Assembly: GCA_947652605.1 (NCBI GenBank)
Contig: OX393584.1
Span: forward strand, 30,119,467-30,183,466
Source of the DNA: Elmis aenea
Taxonomy: Eukaryota > Arthropoda > Insecta > Coleoptera > Elmidae
DNA: 64,000 nt
Direction: 5' to 3'
Part shown: positions 11,120-22,819 of the stretch, piece by piece
How the letters are laid out: each line of letters starts with the position of its first letter
Position numbering within the stretch: position 1 is the stretch's first letter
Notes under the pieces: generated by a model
The model's database searches: none
What the model was told of the DNA's origin: nothing
Seen by the model: the letters and a program-made list of their open reading frames with translations, nothing else
Translations under genes and position numbers: made by a program

Positions 11120-11953
11120 TTTATAGGTCCTTAACAGAACTAGGCTTTGCAGATGATGTGGTGCTATTAGCTAAAAGCGAAAAGGACTTGCAATTCAAAC
11201 GGCCGATACATTAAGTAGAAATATTATTAATATTAATATAACAAAGACAAAGGCTATGGTTATAGCGAAAAATCATGAACCAGTTACAATTATACTAGAC
11301 CGTAAGAAGGTATAGCAAGTAGCGAATTTTAAATGTTTAGGAACAATGATTGCAGAGAATGGTAAATTGGAGGAGGATCTGACTGAACGAACAGCGGCAG
11401 CGACGAAATTTTACTACGCCACTAATAAATGTTTGATAATTCAGAAGGAGATATCAAAAGAAACGAAGACGCGAGTTTTAAATGCAGTGTACGTACCCAT
11501 TATCACGTACAGATCAGAAACTTGGACACTAACACAAAAACAAAAACAAAGAATACAGGTACAGGAAATGAGATTTCTGGAAAGAATAGAGGGATGTAGA
11601 CTGATAAAATCAGTAACGAAAAAATTCAATATAACCTGGGCGTAACAGATATCAAGAAAAGGATGGAGACGTATCAACTAAGGTGGCTTGGATATCTACT
11701 ACGCATGCCAGAAAGTGGATACGCGAAAATAGGATGGAAAATACAGACGGAGGGAAAAAGAAATAGAGGAAGAACAAGAATAAAATGAGAAAAAGAAGTG
11801 AGGCAGAGACTAGAAGAAAAAAGAGTCGGCTGGAGAGATGTGCCACGATTAGCTAACGATAGGCAGGAGTGGAGAAACATAACACAGAAATAGAAAAGCA
11901 TACCTCGACACCGAAAGGTACAAGAGGAACCGATTAAGAAGAAGAAGAAGAAG
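11120..11953 (+). mobile_element. non-LTR retrotransposon family A, 3' fragment
   Basis: Begins within the reverse-transcriptase palm: LTELGFADDVVLLAKSE contains the catalytic FADD box. After a frame break it continues with NFKCLGTMIAENG, YRSETWTLTQKQKQRIQ and a degraded C-terminal region. The 3' end is cctcgacaccgaaaggtaca, then gaggaaccgatt and a short (AAG)n run. Several stops and shifts; non-functional. The copy at 40.65-41.63 kb is longer and better preserved. Confidence 0.85.
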
Positions 11954-12990
11954 GTTTATAGAAACCGTAGATCCATTTTTATACGTAAAGGACTTAAAGT
12001 ACATTATTTAAAAACTTAAACTTTCATTTTTTGTCTGTAGTGCTAAAATGGAAAGTGATATAAAAAAATCTGAAAACACAAGCGTGTTTCTCTCAAAACC
12101 CGAGAGACGAATATCAGATTTTTGCTTACTGTTATGGCAACCGAGATACATTCGAATTTCGTGATAAAATGTACATCAAAGGGCAACCTTAAAGTTTTTT
12201 GGATCTAAATAAAAGTGTTCGCTTTTTTGGCAAACAAACAAGTTTCAGTTTATTGCAAAAATTACACTCATCCATAAATACAAAATTATAATGATTTATT
12301 TAAATGAAAGTTTTTTAAGTTATGTTAAAATAACTAATGACGTAAATGTAAAACTGAACTTGTATTATATAATATTTATATGCAACGGATTTTTTATTTG
12401 TGAACATATATTAGCAACAAAAAATAATGAATAACATTTCTCATTTGCTACTAGTACTTAAATTTTCTTGGGCGCTTTTAACTATGTACTTTCCTGCAGA
12501 GAGTTGTCTTGACTAAAGAAAGTTATTAATTATTACGTGCTTGACCTACTTACACAGATTTTTTTCAGTGACAAGTAGAGTACGGTATATTTAAATGATT
12601 ATCCACTGCGTTAGAGGTATTTCAGTTTAGGGCATCGTAATATTTACAGATTTTGTCTCGATTTTTAAGGTCAACGACCAAATTTGTCTGAAAAATGTGT
12701 ATGTTTATGCTTAGTTGATACATTAAATGGGTAGAAATCATTACGGATAAACGAACGGCAATGTACCTCGCCCTTTTTTAAGTCCTATCTCGGATTTTAC
12801 CAAACGAAGTTTGCCAAAATTTAATATTTTTATACTGAAAGTATAGGAAGTTGCATTAACCGCTAGCCTTAAAAAACTGCCTTTATGTTTAAAAATCAAC
12901 TGCTTTTAAATAATTTGCTGTTCTTATAAACACTAACAGACTTACAAAATTTTCAAAAACTTTCATGATTTTACAATTTATAGATTATTG
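11954..12990. other. intergenic, no feature recognised
   Basis: AT-rich non-coding sequence. No supported ORF, RNA or repeat family was seen. Confidence 0.3.
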
Positions 12991-14062
12991 TTTAGTCATG
13001 AGTCCTCCTACTGTTAGGTGTAGGACTGTTAAGTTGTGTTGTGCTGACTTTTTCCACGTTTTTCTGTCTTGTGCTAGATTTTTTATGTCTTTACATTTGA
13101 TTTTTCTATCCGTTGCTGCTTTTTTAACTTCGTCCTGCCAGGTTTTCAGGTTTTTCTCGGTCTACCTCTTTTATTTTTTTTCTTGTGATCTTGCTTCATA
13201 GGCTTTTCTGGTTTATCTTTTTTCTTTCATCCTATAAATGTGACCCTACCATCCCAGCTGCCTTTCTGGTATTTTTGTTTCAACTGATTTTATCTTTAAT
13301 TGTTCTCTATATGATTCGTCTCGGATTCTATCTTTTTTGGTTTTTCCTTGGATTTTTCTTAGAAATCTCATTTCAGTTGCATTCACTCGGTTACCATTTT
13401 TATTTGTGAACGTCCATGTTTCACTTCCGTATAAAAGTGCTGGACATTTACTACGCATGCCAGAAAGTAGATACGCCAAAATAGGATGAAAAGTGCATAT
13501 AGAGGGAAAAAGAAATAGAGGAAGACCAAGAATAAAATTGGAAAATGAAGTGAGGCAGAGACTAGAAGAAAAATGAGTCAGCTGGAGAGATGTGAAACAA
13601 TTAGCTAACGATAGGCAGGAATGGAGAAACATAAAGAAATAGAAAAGCATACCTCGACACCGAAAGGTACAAGCGGAACCAATTAAGAAGAAGAAATGTG
13701 ACCCAACCATCCCGGCTGCCTTTCTTGTATTTTTGTTTTATCCTTAATTGTTGTTTATGTTTCGCTTCTGATTCTCTTTTTTTGTTTTTCTTTGCGTGTC
13801 CACGTTTCAGTTCCATATAAAAGTTCTGGAGTTACTACCTTTTTGACCACTTCCACTTTTGATCGTTTTGGGACTTCTCTATTTCCAAAAATTGCTGTTC
13901 TTAAACTGTTAAATATTCTTCCCACATTTCTTGTCGTTTCGCTTATTTCCTCGTCCATTTCTCCATTTGTCTCCATGATCACTCCTAGATATTTAAGACT
14001 TTCTACGTGTTCCAACCTAAGCCCGTTTAAAGTGATGTCAATTTCTAGACACCGGTGCAAAT
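12990..14062 (-). mobile_element. family B retrotransposon mosaic, two inverted pieces
   Basis: On the minus strand there are two overlapping pieces of family B. Piece 1 (14062-13697) runs from LRLEHVESLKYLGVIMETNG through LLYGTETWT, then has lost the EMRFLRK segment and ends at 'ggttgggtcaca'. Piece 2 (about 13440-12990) starts again at LLYGSETWTFTNKN and runs through EMRFLRKIQG to the family-specific 3' end GGACTCATGACTAAA. The YGSETWT region is therefore present twice. A plus-strand family A fragment (13440-13696) separates the pieces. Confidence 0.8.
13440..13696 (+). mobile_element. family A retrotransposon 3' end inside family B
   Basis: About 257 bases matching the last part of family A (compare 11690-11945 and 41360-41620): 'ctacgcatgccagaaagtag', 'agctaacgataggcaggaat', 'cctcgacaccgaaaggtaca', ending gaagaagaa. 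It lies in the opposite orientation to the surrounding family B sequence. It carries only the C-terminal tail region and cannot encode a protein by itself. Confidence 0.82.
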
Positions 14063-15050
14063 TTATATTTTAAAAAAAAACACACTTTCACAGTTGTTGT
14101 TGACTAATTGAGGTCTTAAAATAACTCGTCCGTTCCGTTTATATTTAAATCCTAAATAAGAGAATACGAGAACATAAAAATAATTGTAAAAATTATATTA
14201 TTAAATCTTCAAAACAGACGCAAACAAGTGCTGGCAAAATATTTCCGGATATTTTAAACTTTGGAACCAATAATGTACTCTTAACAAAAAAAAATTAATT
14301 GATTACAAAACTATCTTAGCTAAATACTTTAATACAATGCAATAGAACTTCTTAACAATGTAATTAGAAAAGAAAATGTTCTCAAAGCTATGATTCTCGC
14401 GCACGTATCTAATTCAACAATCTTTATTCTAAATTAGCTTTCTATCCAAATTACAGTAGACGTTTAACGACTATCTTACCAACCACGAGATCAAAATTAC
14501 GTATTCGTCAAGCAATGGTTTACAAAATGTACTGGAAACTTCAAAGATTAAGTTTAGGAATCACGAAAAGTCAGGGTTTCATAGAATTAGGTGCAGGTAT
14601 TCGAAAAAACCACGAGGAAACGGAACTATCTGTTTCAACTCCATTTGTTTCGTATAAAATTCAATTGGCCTTTGAATTACAAGCACTTTTGATACATTTA
14701 AATATGATTTTGTTTAATCTGTTTTAGTTAATAACATTCGTTATAAAATCCAATCAACTAAAAATACACTAATAATATGTAAAACACTATTGGGCCCACT
14801 AAAGCATAAATACATCAACCCAATAAAACGCCAATTACTACATACATTAATTACATAAACAAACTAATATTATCTATCAAAAACCTAAACATTTAAATGT
14901 TTTCTTCGGCCTACAAAAATTGAAACCGTGCATTATAAATACCAAATAGGCAAAACGTAACTATATCTTTTCATTCAGAAATATTACATTAAACAAATAA
15001 TCCTACTCCAAATGTTCATTTGTAAAGAAGCGGTTCACAGTGGGAAAATG
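14063..15050. other. intergenic, no feature recognised
   Basis: AT-rich. An ORF of 70 residues at 14515-14727 has no recognisable signal, domain or repeat and no visible gene structure around it, so it is not called. Confidence 0.3.
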
Positions 15051-15632
15051 CAGGCTGGTCCAAATACGATGGGATTACATTGGTATCTCGCTTAATAGTC
15101 AAGATACAACGAAGAAATTACCAATAATGTGCAGTTTTTTGAGACAAACTCAGAACAGTTTTCGAATATATTCTGGCTTTTCTTGTTTTTTTTTTTGTTT
15201 TCACAGCCTACTTTTCGTTTTTCATCTTTAATAAAAATAAAAAAACCTTTGTAACTTGCGTATTATTGAAAATGAATACATCAACTCTTATATATTTGGA
15301 ATGGGAAATAATTAAGGAATTTAAATAGGTCATAGTCAACTATAGTTTCCATTTAAAAAAAGGTGTTTGTGTCATAACTTTTTAACAGCGAGCGTAAAAA
15401 TATTTTTTTAGCACTATCAAAATCTACATAAAAATATCTAAAACTAATCTCCATAAACTGTTATTTAAAACAATAACGGCGATATGGCACATAAATATTT
15501 TTAAAAAAACAGTTTTTTTTTAATAACTCAAAAATCGGAAATTATAGAATATTTTTAGCAATTTGATCAGTGTCTCTATCTTGACTATTCAGCGAGATAC
15601 CCTTGTAATCCCATCGAATTTGGACCACCTTG
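15051..15632. mobile_element. MITE family M1, copy 1 (~582 bp)
   Basis: The left end reads CAGGCTGGTCC...gggattacattggtatctcg; the right end is its inverse (cgagatacccttgtaatccc...GGACCACCTTG) followed by TA. The inverted repeats extend more than 80 bases inward to 'gtgcagttttttgag'. Same family as 19870-20488 and 29897-30465. No coding capacity. The left TA has been lost by mutation. Confidence 0.8.
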
Positions 15633-16183
15633 TACACTCTTTGTGATTCGTTTTCTCATATAATATAAGCAAATATTAAAACATAAAGTATACAAATGTT
15701 GATGGTTTTTTGCTACTGTATACTTTTTATGATACTAATAAAAATAATATGCAAATCAAGCTGTTAATTTAATACCACGTTGTGTGTCATTTCTTTTACT
15801 ATTTTTCTATGTTAATGAGGATAAGAATATGTCAATATTATTTGAAGAATTAAACTGTTTAGCCTTCTTAAAGTCTGCTTATTTTCGACAACCAGGTAAT
15901 AAACGTTTAGTATGATATTTTCATACTTCAACAAATCAAATTTATAGTAAAGTTGGGATAGTGACACAAGAAGATGGATGTTAAAAGGCGTTACGGAATA
16001 TTTATTCGACCCTGTATCGTTAACCTTCTAACGAGAAAACAGCGATTGAGTTGCTTATGAAACAAGCACCTGTTATGACCACTGTAGAAGTCGCACTGAG
16101 ATACAACCGGTGAAGGGAACTCAACATAAAAATTTATCTTAGGTAGGTAGTACAAGCGAATAAACGTACTGGAGGATAACAGC
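15633..16183. other. intergenic upstream of candidate promoter
   Basis: AT-rich to about 15950. From 15960 to 16180 it becomes unique-looking and less AT-biased, as expected of a proximal promoter region, but no binding site is claimed. Confidence 0.3.
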
Positions 16184-16252
16184 TATATAAAGGCTTGGTG
16201 TCTGCACTTTACTCAATTACTTGTAGTAGTGGCATGAATAGGTTTACTCAGG
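16184..16252 (+). promoter_or_regulatory. candidate TATA promoter with tiny first exon
   Basis: TATATAAA at 16184-16191 is followed 31 bases later by TCAATT, an initiator-like site with its A at 16215. A short leader then leads to ATG at 16234 and six codons (MNRFTQ) ending in CAGG|GTATGA, a plausible donor after 16252. The layout resembles insect secreted-protein genes with a minute first coding exon. The phase (one base over) would fit the acceptor at 25995 of the secreted-protein gene at 26001, but that would need a 9.7-kb intron, so the link is speculative. Confidence 0.4.
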
Positions 16253-16259
16253 GTATGAC

Positions 16260-17119
16260 TTATTTGATTATTTTCATGTACTTCCTGTTTTTATTTCCGG
16301 ATATTGGTGCTCGCAAGTTCGGCTATCAAATGTAACCGCCAGTGTCTGTTATAATTTTTTTAGTGGAGTGAATCAATGAAAACTTTGTTTTAGTTTTATG
16401 TTAAGTGAATAATAATAGTTCAGCTGGTACAGTGAAGTTACAGACTTGGTTCGGTTTGATTATTAATTTTATTACTAGTGTTACACTTAGAAACCACGTT
16501 GCTGCTCTCAGAGTACAGACAAAACGAATCTGATCTCTACAATTGTTGCACAAGTTTATGATGACACTTAATTCTATAAACAAATAAATGAAACCTTGGA
16601 ATTCGTCACGAATACGTGTATTACTAAATTACTTTACCTTGTAACGCATTCTTAATGTATTTCCAAAAATAAATTTAAAATCCAAACGGTGGAAGTGAAG
16701 TAGTTAAAATATTGTTTTCAACCTGTCTTGCCAGACTTCCAACAATATTCCAGATCTAGTCAACAGCGCCAAACGTGTCCTGTATATTATTGACAGTTAT
16801 CTTGTGCTTACAAAATTATTGACGCATAACAGGTTTAAAACATTGAAGAAAAATTAGAGTAAACTTATCACCCAACCGAACTAATAGCTATTGAAAATGT
16901 ATGGTCTAGCTTGAGTTTTATATGTGTTCTCCCATAATGCATCACCAACCTTATTTTTTCTTGAAGTATGTGAACCAGTTTTCATGCTTAATTTTAAATG
17001 ATTAAATTCGCCAAAAATTTTAACTGACAACCGCAAACTTTAACAAAAAAAAAACAAGCGAAATCTTTTTAATGGGGTTTTAGAAGAAACAATTTTACAC
17101 TAATTTTTCCTGCATGGTC
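16260..17119. other. intergenic or intronic, no feature recognised
   Basis: AT-rich with no supported ORF. If the promoter at 16184 is real, this would be intron sequence. Confidence 0.25.
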
Positions 17120-17975
17120 TTACCAGGGAAGGTCACGATATGTTGTCGCTAGAATCTGATCGAGGCTGTGCTTATTGCATCAAGAACATCAAAACTAAAT
17201 TTTATTCTTGAGGCTTTCGCGGCCGTTATCCATAATACAATCTTGGTTTCCGGGTTTGGAACCGCGTCTTCTATATTTAGAAGTACTACTTCTAAATATA
17301 GAAGACGCGGTTCCAAACCCGGAAACCAAGATTGTATTATCAAAACTAAATGTTTTGCAGAGTTATACGTGCCACTGGCCATTTGGAAAAATAGGAAAAA
17401 AACTGAAAAATTGAATAATAAATGTAATTTTTGCGATCGTGTTGGGCATAAATCTGTCAGAGATGAAATCGAAATTCTTCTATTTACCGATTTGCGCATC
17501 CTTTGCGAGTAAAATGGTGCAAAGCTTTTATAAAAATATTGAACGGTTCCGGAGAAAAACGTCGAAAACGAAACCTCTGCAAAAGCGCTATGATTTGAGA
17601 AGTTGTATAACTAAATCTATACGACTTGCATGGGCGTTTAACATAGGGGAAACCGTTTTTACTAGGGCCTCGTTTTTTGCGTTTTTCTCCGAAACCGTTT
17701 AAGATTTTTTCGAAAAATTTGCACCATTTCACTTGCAAAGGATGCGCGCATTGATAAATAGAAGAATTTCGATTTAATCTCTGACGGTTTCTTGGCCAAC
17801 GCGATCGCAAAAATCGCCTTTATTATTCAACTTTTCAGTTTTTCCCCAATTTATAAAAGGAAATGGCCAGTGGCACGTATAACTCAGCAAAACATTTAGT
17901 TTTGATGTTCTTGATGTAATAAACACAGCCTTGATCAGATTCTAGGGACAACATATCGTGAACCTCCCTTGTTAG
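17120..17975. repeat. large fold-back inverted repeat (~330-bp arms)
   Basis: The left arm (17120-17600, after removing a 138-bp insertion and one copy of its target duplication) is the inverse of the right arm (about 17640-17975), with scattered mismatches. Examples: cacgatatgttgtcgctagaatc at the left against the inverse of gattctagggacaacatatcgtg at the right; 'acgtgccactggccattt' near 17370 against its inverse near 17865; 'cgaaattcttctattta' near 17470 against its inverse near 17760. The loop is about 40 bases. ORFs on both strands are mirror images of each other and are not genes. Confidence 0.88.
17188..17351. mobile_element. palindromic Penelope-like terminus inserted in fold-back arm
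   Basis: A 138-bp insertion (17201-17338) is flanked by perfect 13-bp direct repeats, atcaaaactaaat, at 17188-17200 and 17339-17351. It contains a perfect palindrome with 54-base arms (17232-17285 and 17287-17340) around the single base 17286. The segment gacgcggttccaaacccgg resembles the end of the Penelope-like element near 36320 (gacgcggttccaaccccg), hence the assignment. The mirror arm of the fold-back lacks the insert. Confidence 0.72.
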
Positions 17976-18109
17976 TGAAAAAAAATGTGTCAGTAGTGGT
18001 AAAGGGTTTAGAGATGGTTGAGATGTATTGTTAAGTGTTTCTCCTAGCTACAAATTAATACAGTTATTGAATCACTTCTTTATCTGTTATGAATCCTGAG
18101 ATACAGAAT

Positions 18110-19310
18110 CGTCGAGAAATGGGAAAAGTGCAAAGGCTATATATAGTATTTGTACATTTTTCGACAAAAAAATCGATTTTCTTAAAACTACAGCAAATGG
18201 CTACAAATTTATTATGCAAGTTATTTATAGCCCAATTAAGGATTATTAACCCCTAAATACGATTTTTAATTTTTCGTGAAAAATGGGAAAAGTGCAAAGG
18301 CTATAGTCTTTGCACTTTTTTCCAAAAAAAAATCGATTTTCTTGAAACTGCAGGAAATCGCTTCAAATTTATTATACAAGTTATTTATTGCCCAATTAAG
18401 GATTGTTAGCCCCTAAGTACGATTTTTAATTTTTCGTGAAAAATGGGAAAAGTGGAAAGGCTATAGTCTTTGCACTTTTTTCCAAAATAAAATCGATTTT
18501 CTTGAAACTGCAGGAAATCGCTTCAAATTTATTATACAAGTTATTTATAGCCCAATTAAAGATTATTAGCCCCTAAATACGATTTTTAATTTTTCGTGAA
18601 AAATGGGAAAAGTGCAAAGGCTATAGTCTTTGCACTTTTTTCCAAAATAAAATCGATTTTCTTGAAACTGCAGGAAATCGCTTCAAATTTATTATACATG
18701 TTATTTATTGCCCAATTAAGGATTATTAGCCCCTAAATACGATTTTTAATTTTTCGTGAAAAATGGGAAAAGTGTAAAGGTTATAAGTCTTTGCACTTTT
18801 TTCCAAAAAAAATCGATTTTCTTGAAACTGCAGGAAATCGCTTCAAATTTATTATTCAAGTTATTTATAGCCCAATTAAGGATTATTAGCCGCTAAATTC
18901 GATTTTTAATTTTTCGTGAAAAATGGAAAAAGTGGAAAGACTAAAGTCTTTGTACTTTTTTCGACAAAAAAATCGATTTTCTTAAAACTACAGCAAATGG
19001 CTACAAATTTATTATACAAGTTATTTATAGCCCAATTAAGGATTATTAACCCCTAAATACGATTTTTAATTTTTCGTGAAAAATGGGAAAAGTGCAAAGG
19101 CTATAGTCTTTGCACTTTTTTCGACAAAAAAATCGATTTTCTTGAAACTGCAGGAAGTCGCTTCAAATTTATTATACAAGTTATTTATAGCCCAATTAAG
19201 GATTATTAGCCCCTAAGTACGATTTTTAATTTTTCGTGAAAAATGGGAAAAGTACAAAGGCTATAGTCGATTTTCTTAAAACTACAGGAAATGGCTTCAA
19301 ATTTATTAGA
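18110..19310 (+). repeat. 160-bp satellite array, about seven monomers
   Basis: The junction word around ctatagtctttgcac recurs at 18301, 18461, 18621, 18781, 18941, 19101 and 19261, an exact period of 160 bases; a diverged first unit starts near 18139. Each unit contains aaatcgattttctt, ttatttatagcccaattaag, cctaaatacgatttttaat and a hairpin AAAAGTGCAAAG/CTTTGCACTTTT. Units differ by a few substitutions. No spacers, so it is not a CRISPR-like array. It begins 135 bases after the fold-back. Confidence 0.93.
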
Positions 19311-19869
19311 CAGTCCGTCGATATGTGCATTTATTAAGCAAATCATGGTGTATCAAAAAACTCACCAGGTCCTATGTTATCACTTTAATTAATTTATTCT
19401 TATGACCGTAAAGTTTTCATTGAGTATATATCAAAATTAAAAATATTTGGTAAAATACTACCGTATACTTAGATAATATACATTTAAATCGACAACAAAA
19501 TTGTAGAAACAAACTAAGTTTTGGTAATTCTTACGACGTTCGATATATTTAATATTCAAACTAAATGTGAGCGCCCACTTTTTGATATCCTTGACAGTAA
19601 AGTAAAAACAATTAACATGTATTTCAAGTATTTTGAAAGTTTAAGTTATGCACATTTCTATAACGGTGCACTCTTAGAAAGGCTCGTTGTGCCTATTCAA
19701 ATTAATCATTATTTCGTTCACAACATAATAATATCTACGGCGATTTCTTTAACAAAACAAAACTGACCAAACAAGTAATAAATACCGATTTTATTTTTAA
19801 CGTAAATGAATTGCTTTAATTTTTACCTTGATATACTTACTGCAATGGGAATAACATATTTATATTGTA
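19311..19869. other. intergenic, no feature recognised
   Basis: AT-rich. An 81-residue ORF at 19521-19766 lacks recognisable features and is not called. Confidence 0.3.
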
Positions 19870-20488
19870 CAGGGTGGTCCAAATTCGATGGGATTACATG
19901 GGTATCTCGCTTAATAGTCAAGATAGGGAAACGGTTGAATTACCAAAAATGTGCAGTTTTTTAGGACAAACTCAGAACCGTTTTCAAAAGTATTTTATCC
20001 TTTCCGGTTTTTGAGTTATGAAAGAAAAACTGTGTTTTTGTTATATTTATAATGTGTCATATCTCCCTTATCGTTTTAAATATCGAAAAACTTTGTGGAG
20101 AATATTTTTAGATATTTTTATATACATTTTGATAATATAAAAAAAAATTATACGCTCGCCGTTACAAAACTATCACACAAACTCGCCTTTTTTAAATGAA
20201 AGCTTTGGCTATGACCTATTTAAATTCCTAATTTTGTTTCCTTTCTAAATATATAAAAGTTAATGTATTTATTTTCAATAATACAAAGGTTTGTTATTTT
20301 TAAAGTTGAGAAACAAGTAGTAGGCTGTAAAAACAAAAAAACAGGAAAAACCGGAAATGATAGAATATTTTTGAGGACTGTTCTGAGTTTGTTCTATAAA
20401 ACTGCACAATTTTGATAATTTAACCGTTTCTCTATCTTGACTATTAAGCGAGATACCCATGTAATCCTATCGAATTTGGACCACCCTG
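19870..20488. mobile_element. MITE family M1, copy 2 (619 bp), complete
   Basis: Starts CAGGGTGGTCCAAATTCGAT after TA (19868-19869) and ends with the inverse before TA (20489-20490). This TA duplication indicates a Tc1/mariner-type mechanism. The terminal inverted repeats run more than 100 bases, through 'gggtatctcgcttaatagtc' and 'aaatgtgcagttttttagg'. The interior is AT-rich and non-coding. It is the best preserved copy in the window. Confidence 0.9.
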
Positions 20489-20490
20489 TA

Positions 20491-21533
20491 CTTTGTATTT
20501 TTAAACAGATAAAAAATATGTTTTTTTCTATTAAATCATGGCCTACTACACTTTCCATTAACAACATTTAAGTAAACTAAAGATCTTAAAAGTCTAAAAA
20601 AATTTTTTTTAATTAAGCATGAAAAACCTGTATAAAATTTAGTTGTATTTTTTTTATAAATACAGAAGTTACAAATTTTCAAAAACAATTTCACATTTTT
20701 GCCAGCACCTACCTCATTACTCCGCACATGGTATGTAACACGTAACACTCCCTAGATTTTTACTTGATTTTAACGATGCAGTTTAAATGTGTAGTGTACA
20801 AATTTTAAAAACTCATGTTATATTCATATTATCTTCCTACGTCTGCAAAGAGTAATATGAATTGCTTGAATAAACTCACTGACACATATAAATAACACCC
20901 ATAGAAATATATATAGTTACGTTAATTAAGAATTGCTATATTAAAAAAGTGTAACGAGTTCATTTGACAATTGAAAAAGCTGACAATACTTTAATGCCCA
21001 AGCCCATATTATATTAAATCAATGAAACGCTAAGACCATTGCTCTAATATTTAACCTCCTATTGATTTGATACTAGTGTCATCTATTTTTTATTATTAAG
21101 CAATGTTCACCAATTACTAATAAAAAATTAATACATTAATTTATTAATTCTCACTAAAGCACTTTCTTGCTTAATTTATTTTTCCGCATAATCAGTATTT
21201 TTTAAGAATAATATATCCTAAACTTATTGACATGTAATAAAGGTCGCGATTTGGTTTTTTGTTTCAAGAATTTTATTTGTATTGAGTTTTCCTAGAAAAA
21301 CCTCAAAGTGTCAACTGGTTATAAAAAACCAACTCACCAAAACCAGTTGCGGTGACTTGCCACAAAATAATTTTTTAAAGTTTTAATTCAACAATATAAT
21401 TCCCGTGTTCTACAATCAACATTTGCTGCCTACCCATATTTATAACGTTAAGCGACACAGGAGAACCAACTAAACTTATTTTATAGTTTTAGACAATAAT
21501 AAAGAGTAATTTTTTTTGAATGACATAATATAC
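20491..21533. other. intergenic, no feature recognised
   Basis: AT-rich sequence; nothing recognised on either strand. Confidence 0.3.
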
Positions 21534-21954
21534 GTTTTTTTACGATCACTAATTTAAATGACTCTTACCGTACAGCGTGCATAGTAAGTGGGTACTTACG
21601 CACGGTAAGCAAAAAGTACAGTTTTTTAAAAGAAATGATCAAAGTAGACTCACTTCAAACCTTTCCTGCATGCCTAGTAAGTGAGTTATAACGCACGGTA
21701 AGCAAAACGCACACTTGTCTAGCAATGACAAAGTAGGCTTACGTCAAAATTGACAAGACAAGGTAATTACATGTGTATATTAGCCAAAAAGCCATTAAAA
21801 TCGTAGGTATTATGTGGTCGTAGAAAAAGTAAGCTATATAACACGAGTTGTAAAGCAATTACGCACTCGTGGACAAACTCATTCGCTGCTTTGCGGCTCC
21901 GTACGCAACTTTTCCACTCGTGCGTAATATGCTTCTTACAACTCTTGTTATGTA
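21534..21954 (+). repeat. dispersed hairpin repeat, copy 2
   Basis: Second long copy of the family at 8233-8640, with the same order of words: actcttaccgtacagc, gcatagtaagtggg, aacgcacggtaagc, aattacatgtgtatattagc, then the terminal hairpin ataacacgagttgtaaagc ... cttacaactcttgttatgta. The ends of the hairpin part are inverted repeats of about 20 bases. Confidence 0.72.
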
Positions 21955-21989
21955 ATAGATATACTTTTTTTTTAAATTCTGATAGATAA

Positions 21990-22720
21990 ATTTACTCTGA
22001 ATCCGATTATGCAATCAAAAAATAAAATAACATAAGAAAATGTTTGGGAAAAATGGGTTTGAAAATTATTTATTATTTTTCACAATATCTGAGCAGTCTT
22101 AGTATTTGGCAAGACAAAATACGATTACATCTGAACAGTTGTAATGTCCTCAACAACTAAAATGCACTAAAAATTGCAAATGAGAACAAAACATATACCT
22201 AAAACAAATTTCAGTCTTGTTCAAAGTGTCCACCATCTGCCTTTCAATACAGTTGTTCTCTGTATGTAACGCCCTAAATACACACTGCAGAAGCAACTCG
22301 GCTGAAGGTTCATTATCATTTAAATGCTCACAAAATATTACATTTTTGCCAAAAAATAATTAAAACAACACAATTACCCAGGTTATAAACCGTCAATTAC
22401 CACGGCGATCGTATTTTGTCTTGTCAAACACATTTCTAAGATTATGTGAAAAATAATAAATAATTTTGAAAACATTTTTCTCAAAAATTTACCTATGCAC
22501 GTTTTTTTTTAAATGCATAATTAGATTTAGAATCCAATCTTCTATCATAAAAGGATACTGTCATTTGAAAAAAAAGATGACTATCTCCGGTCTAATATAC
22601 TTCATCGTATAAAAAAATTAACGTTAGTTGATAGAGACTTTCCTGCGATTTACAAAAAAAAAAAAAAACATTTATAGGGGTTTCCTCTTGAAGTAACAAA
22701 ATTGTAGAGTGCGACAGTCA
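21990..22720. repeat. inverted-repeat element related to 3990-4690
   Basis: Arms at about 21990-22140 and 22390-22540 are inverse: ggcaagacaaaatacgat (near 22115) against atcgtattttgtcttgtc (near 22405), and ttatttattatttttcac against gtgaaaaataataaataa. The segment to 22715 with ataggggtttcctct and gagtgcgacagtcaa matches 4615-4675. Non-coding and MITE-like. Confidence 0.65.
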
Positions 22721-22819
22721 AACAAAAAATATGTATCATTATTGCAAACCATTTTTTCTGCTTCACTAAACTAGCTCAATAAGTACCCAAAAGCGGCTGT
22801 AGTAATCTGAATATATCGT

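Noticed and set aside
13185..13409. Membrane-protein-like ORFs (74-78 residues) at 12.9-13.4 kb
   Set aside because: Antisense of family B retrotransposon sequence; polypurine codons read backwards give Phe/Leu runs.
14515..14727. 70-residue ORF starting MVYKMYWKLQ
   Set aside because: No domain, signal, splice context or repeat support; length is within chance expectation.
17149..17810. ORFs of 68 to 116 residues on both strands
   Set aside because: They are mirror images produced by the fold-back and the palindrome; no domain or signal, and none continues through a splice site.
18110..19310. Array that could be mistaken for CRISPR repeats
   Set aside because: The whole 160-base unit repeats without unique spacers, and the window is a eukaryotic genome.
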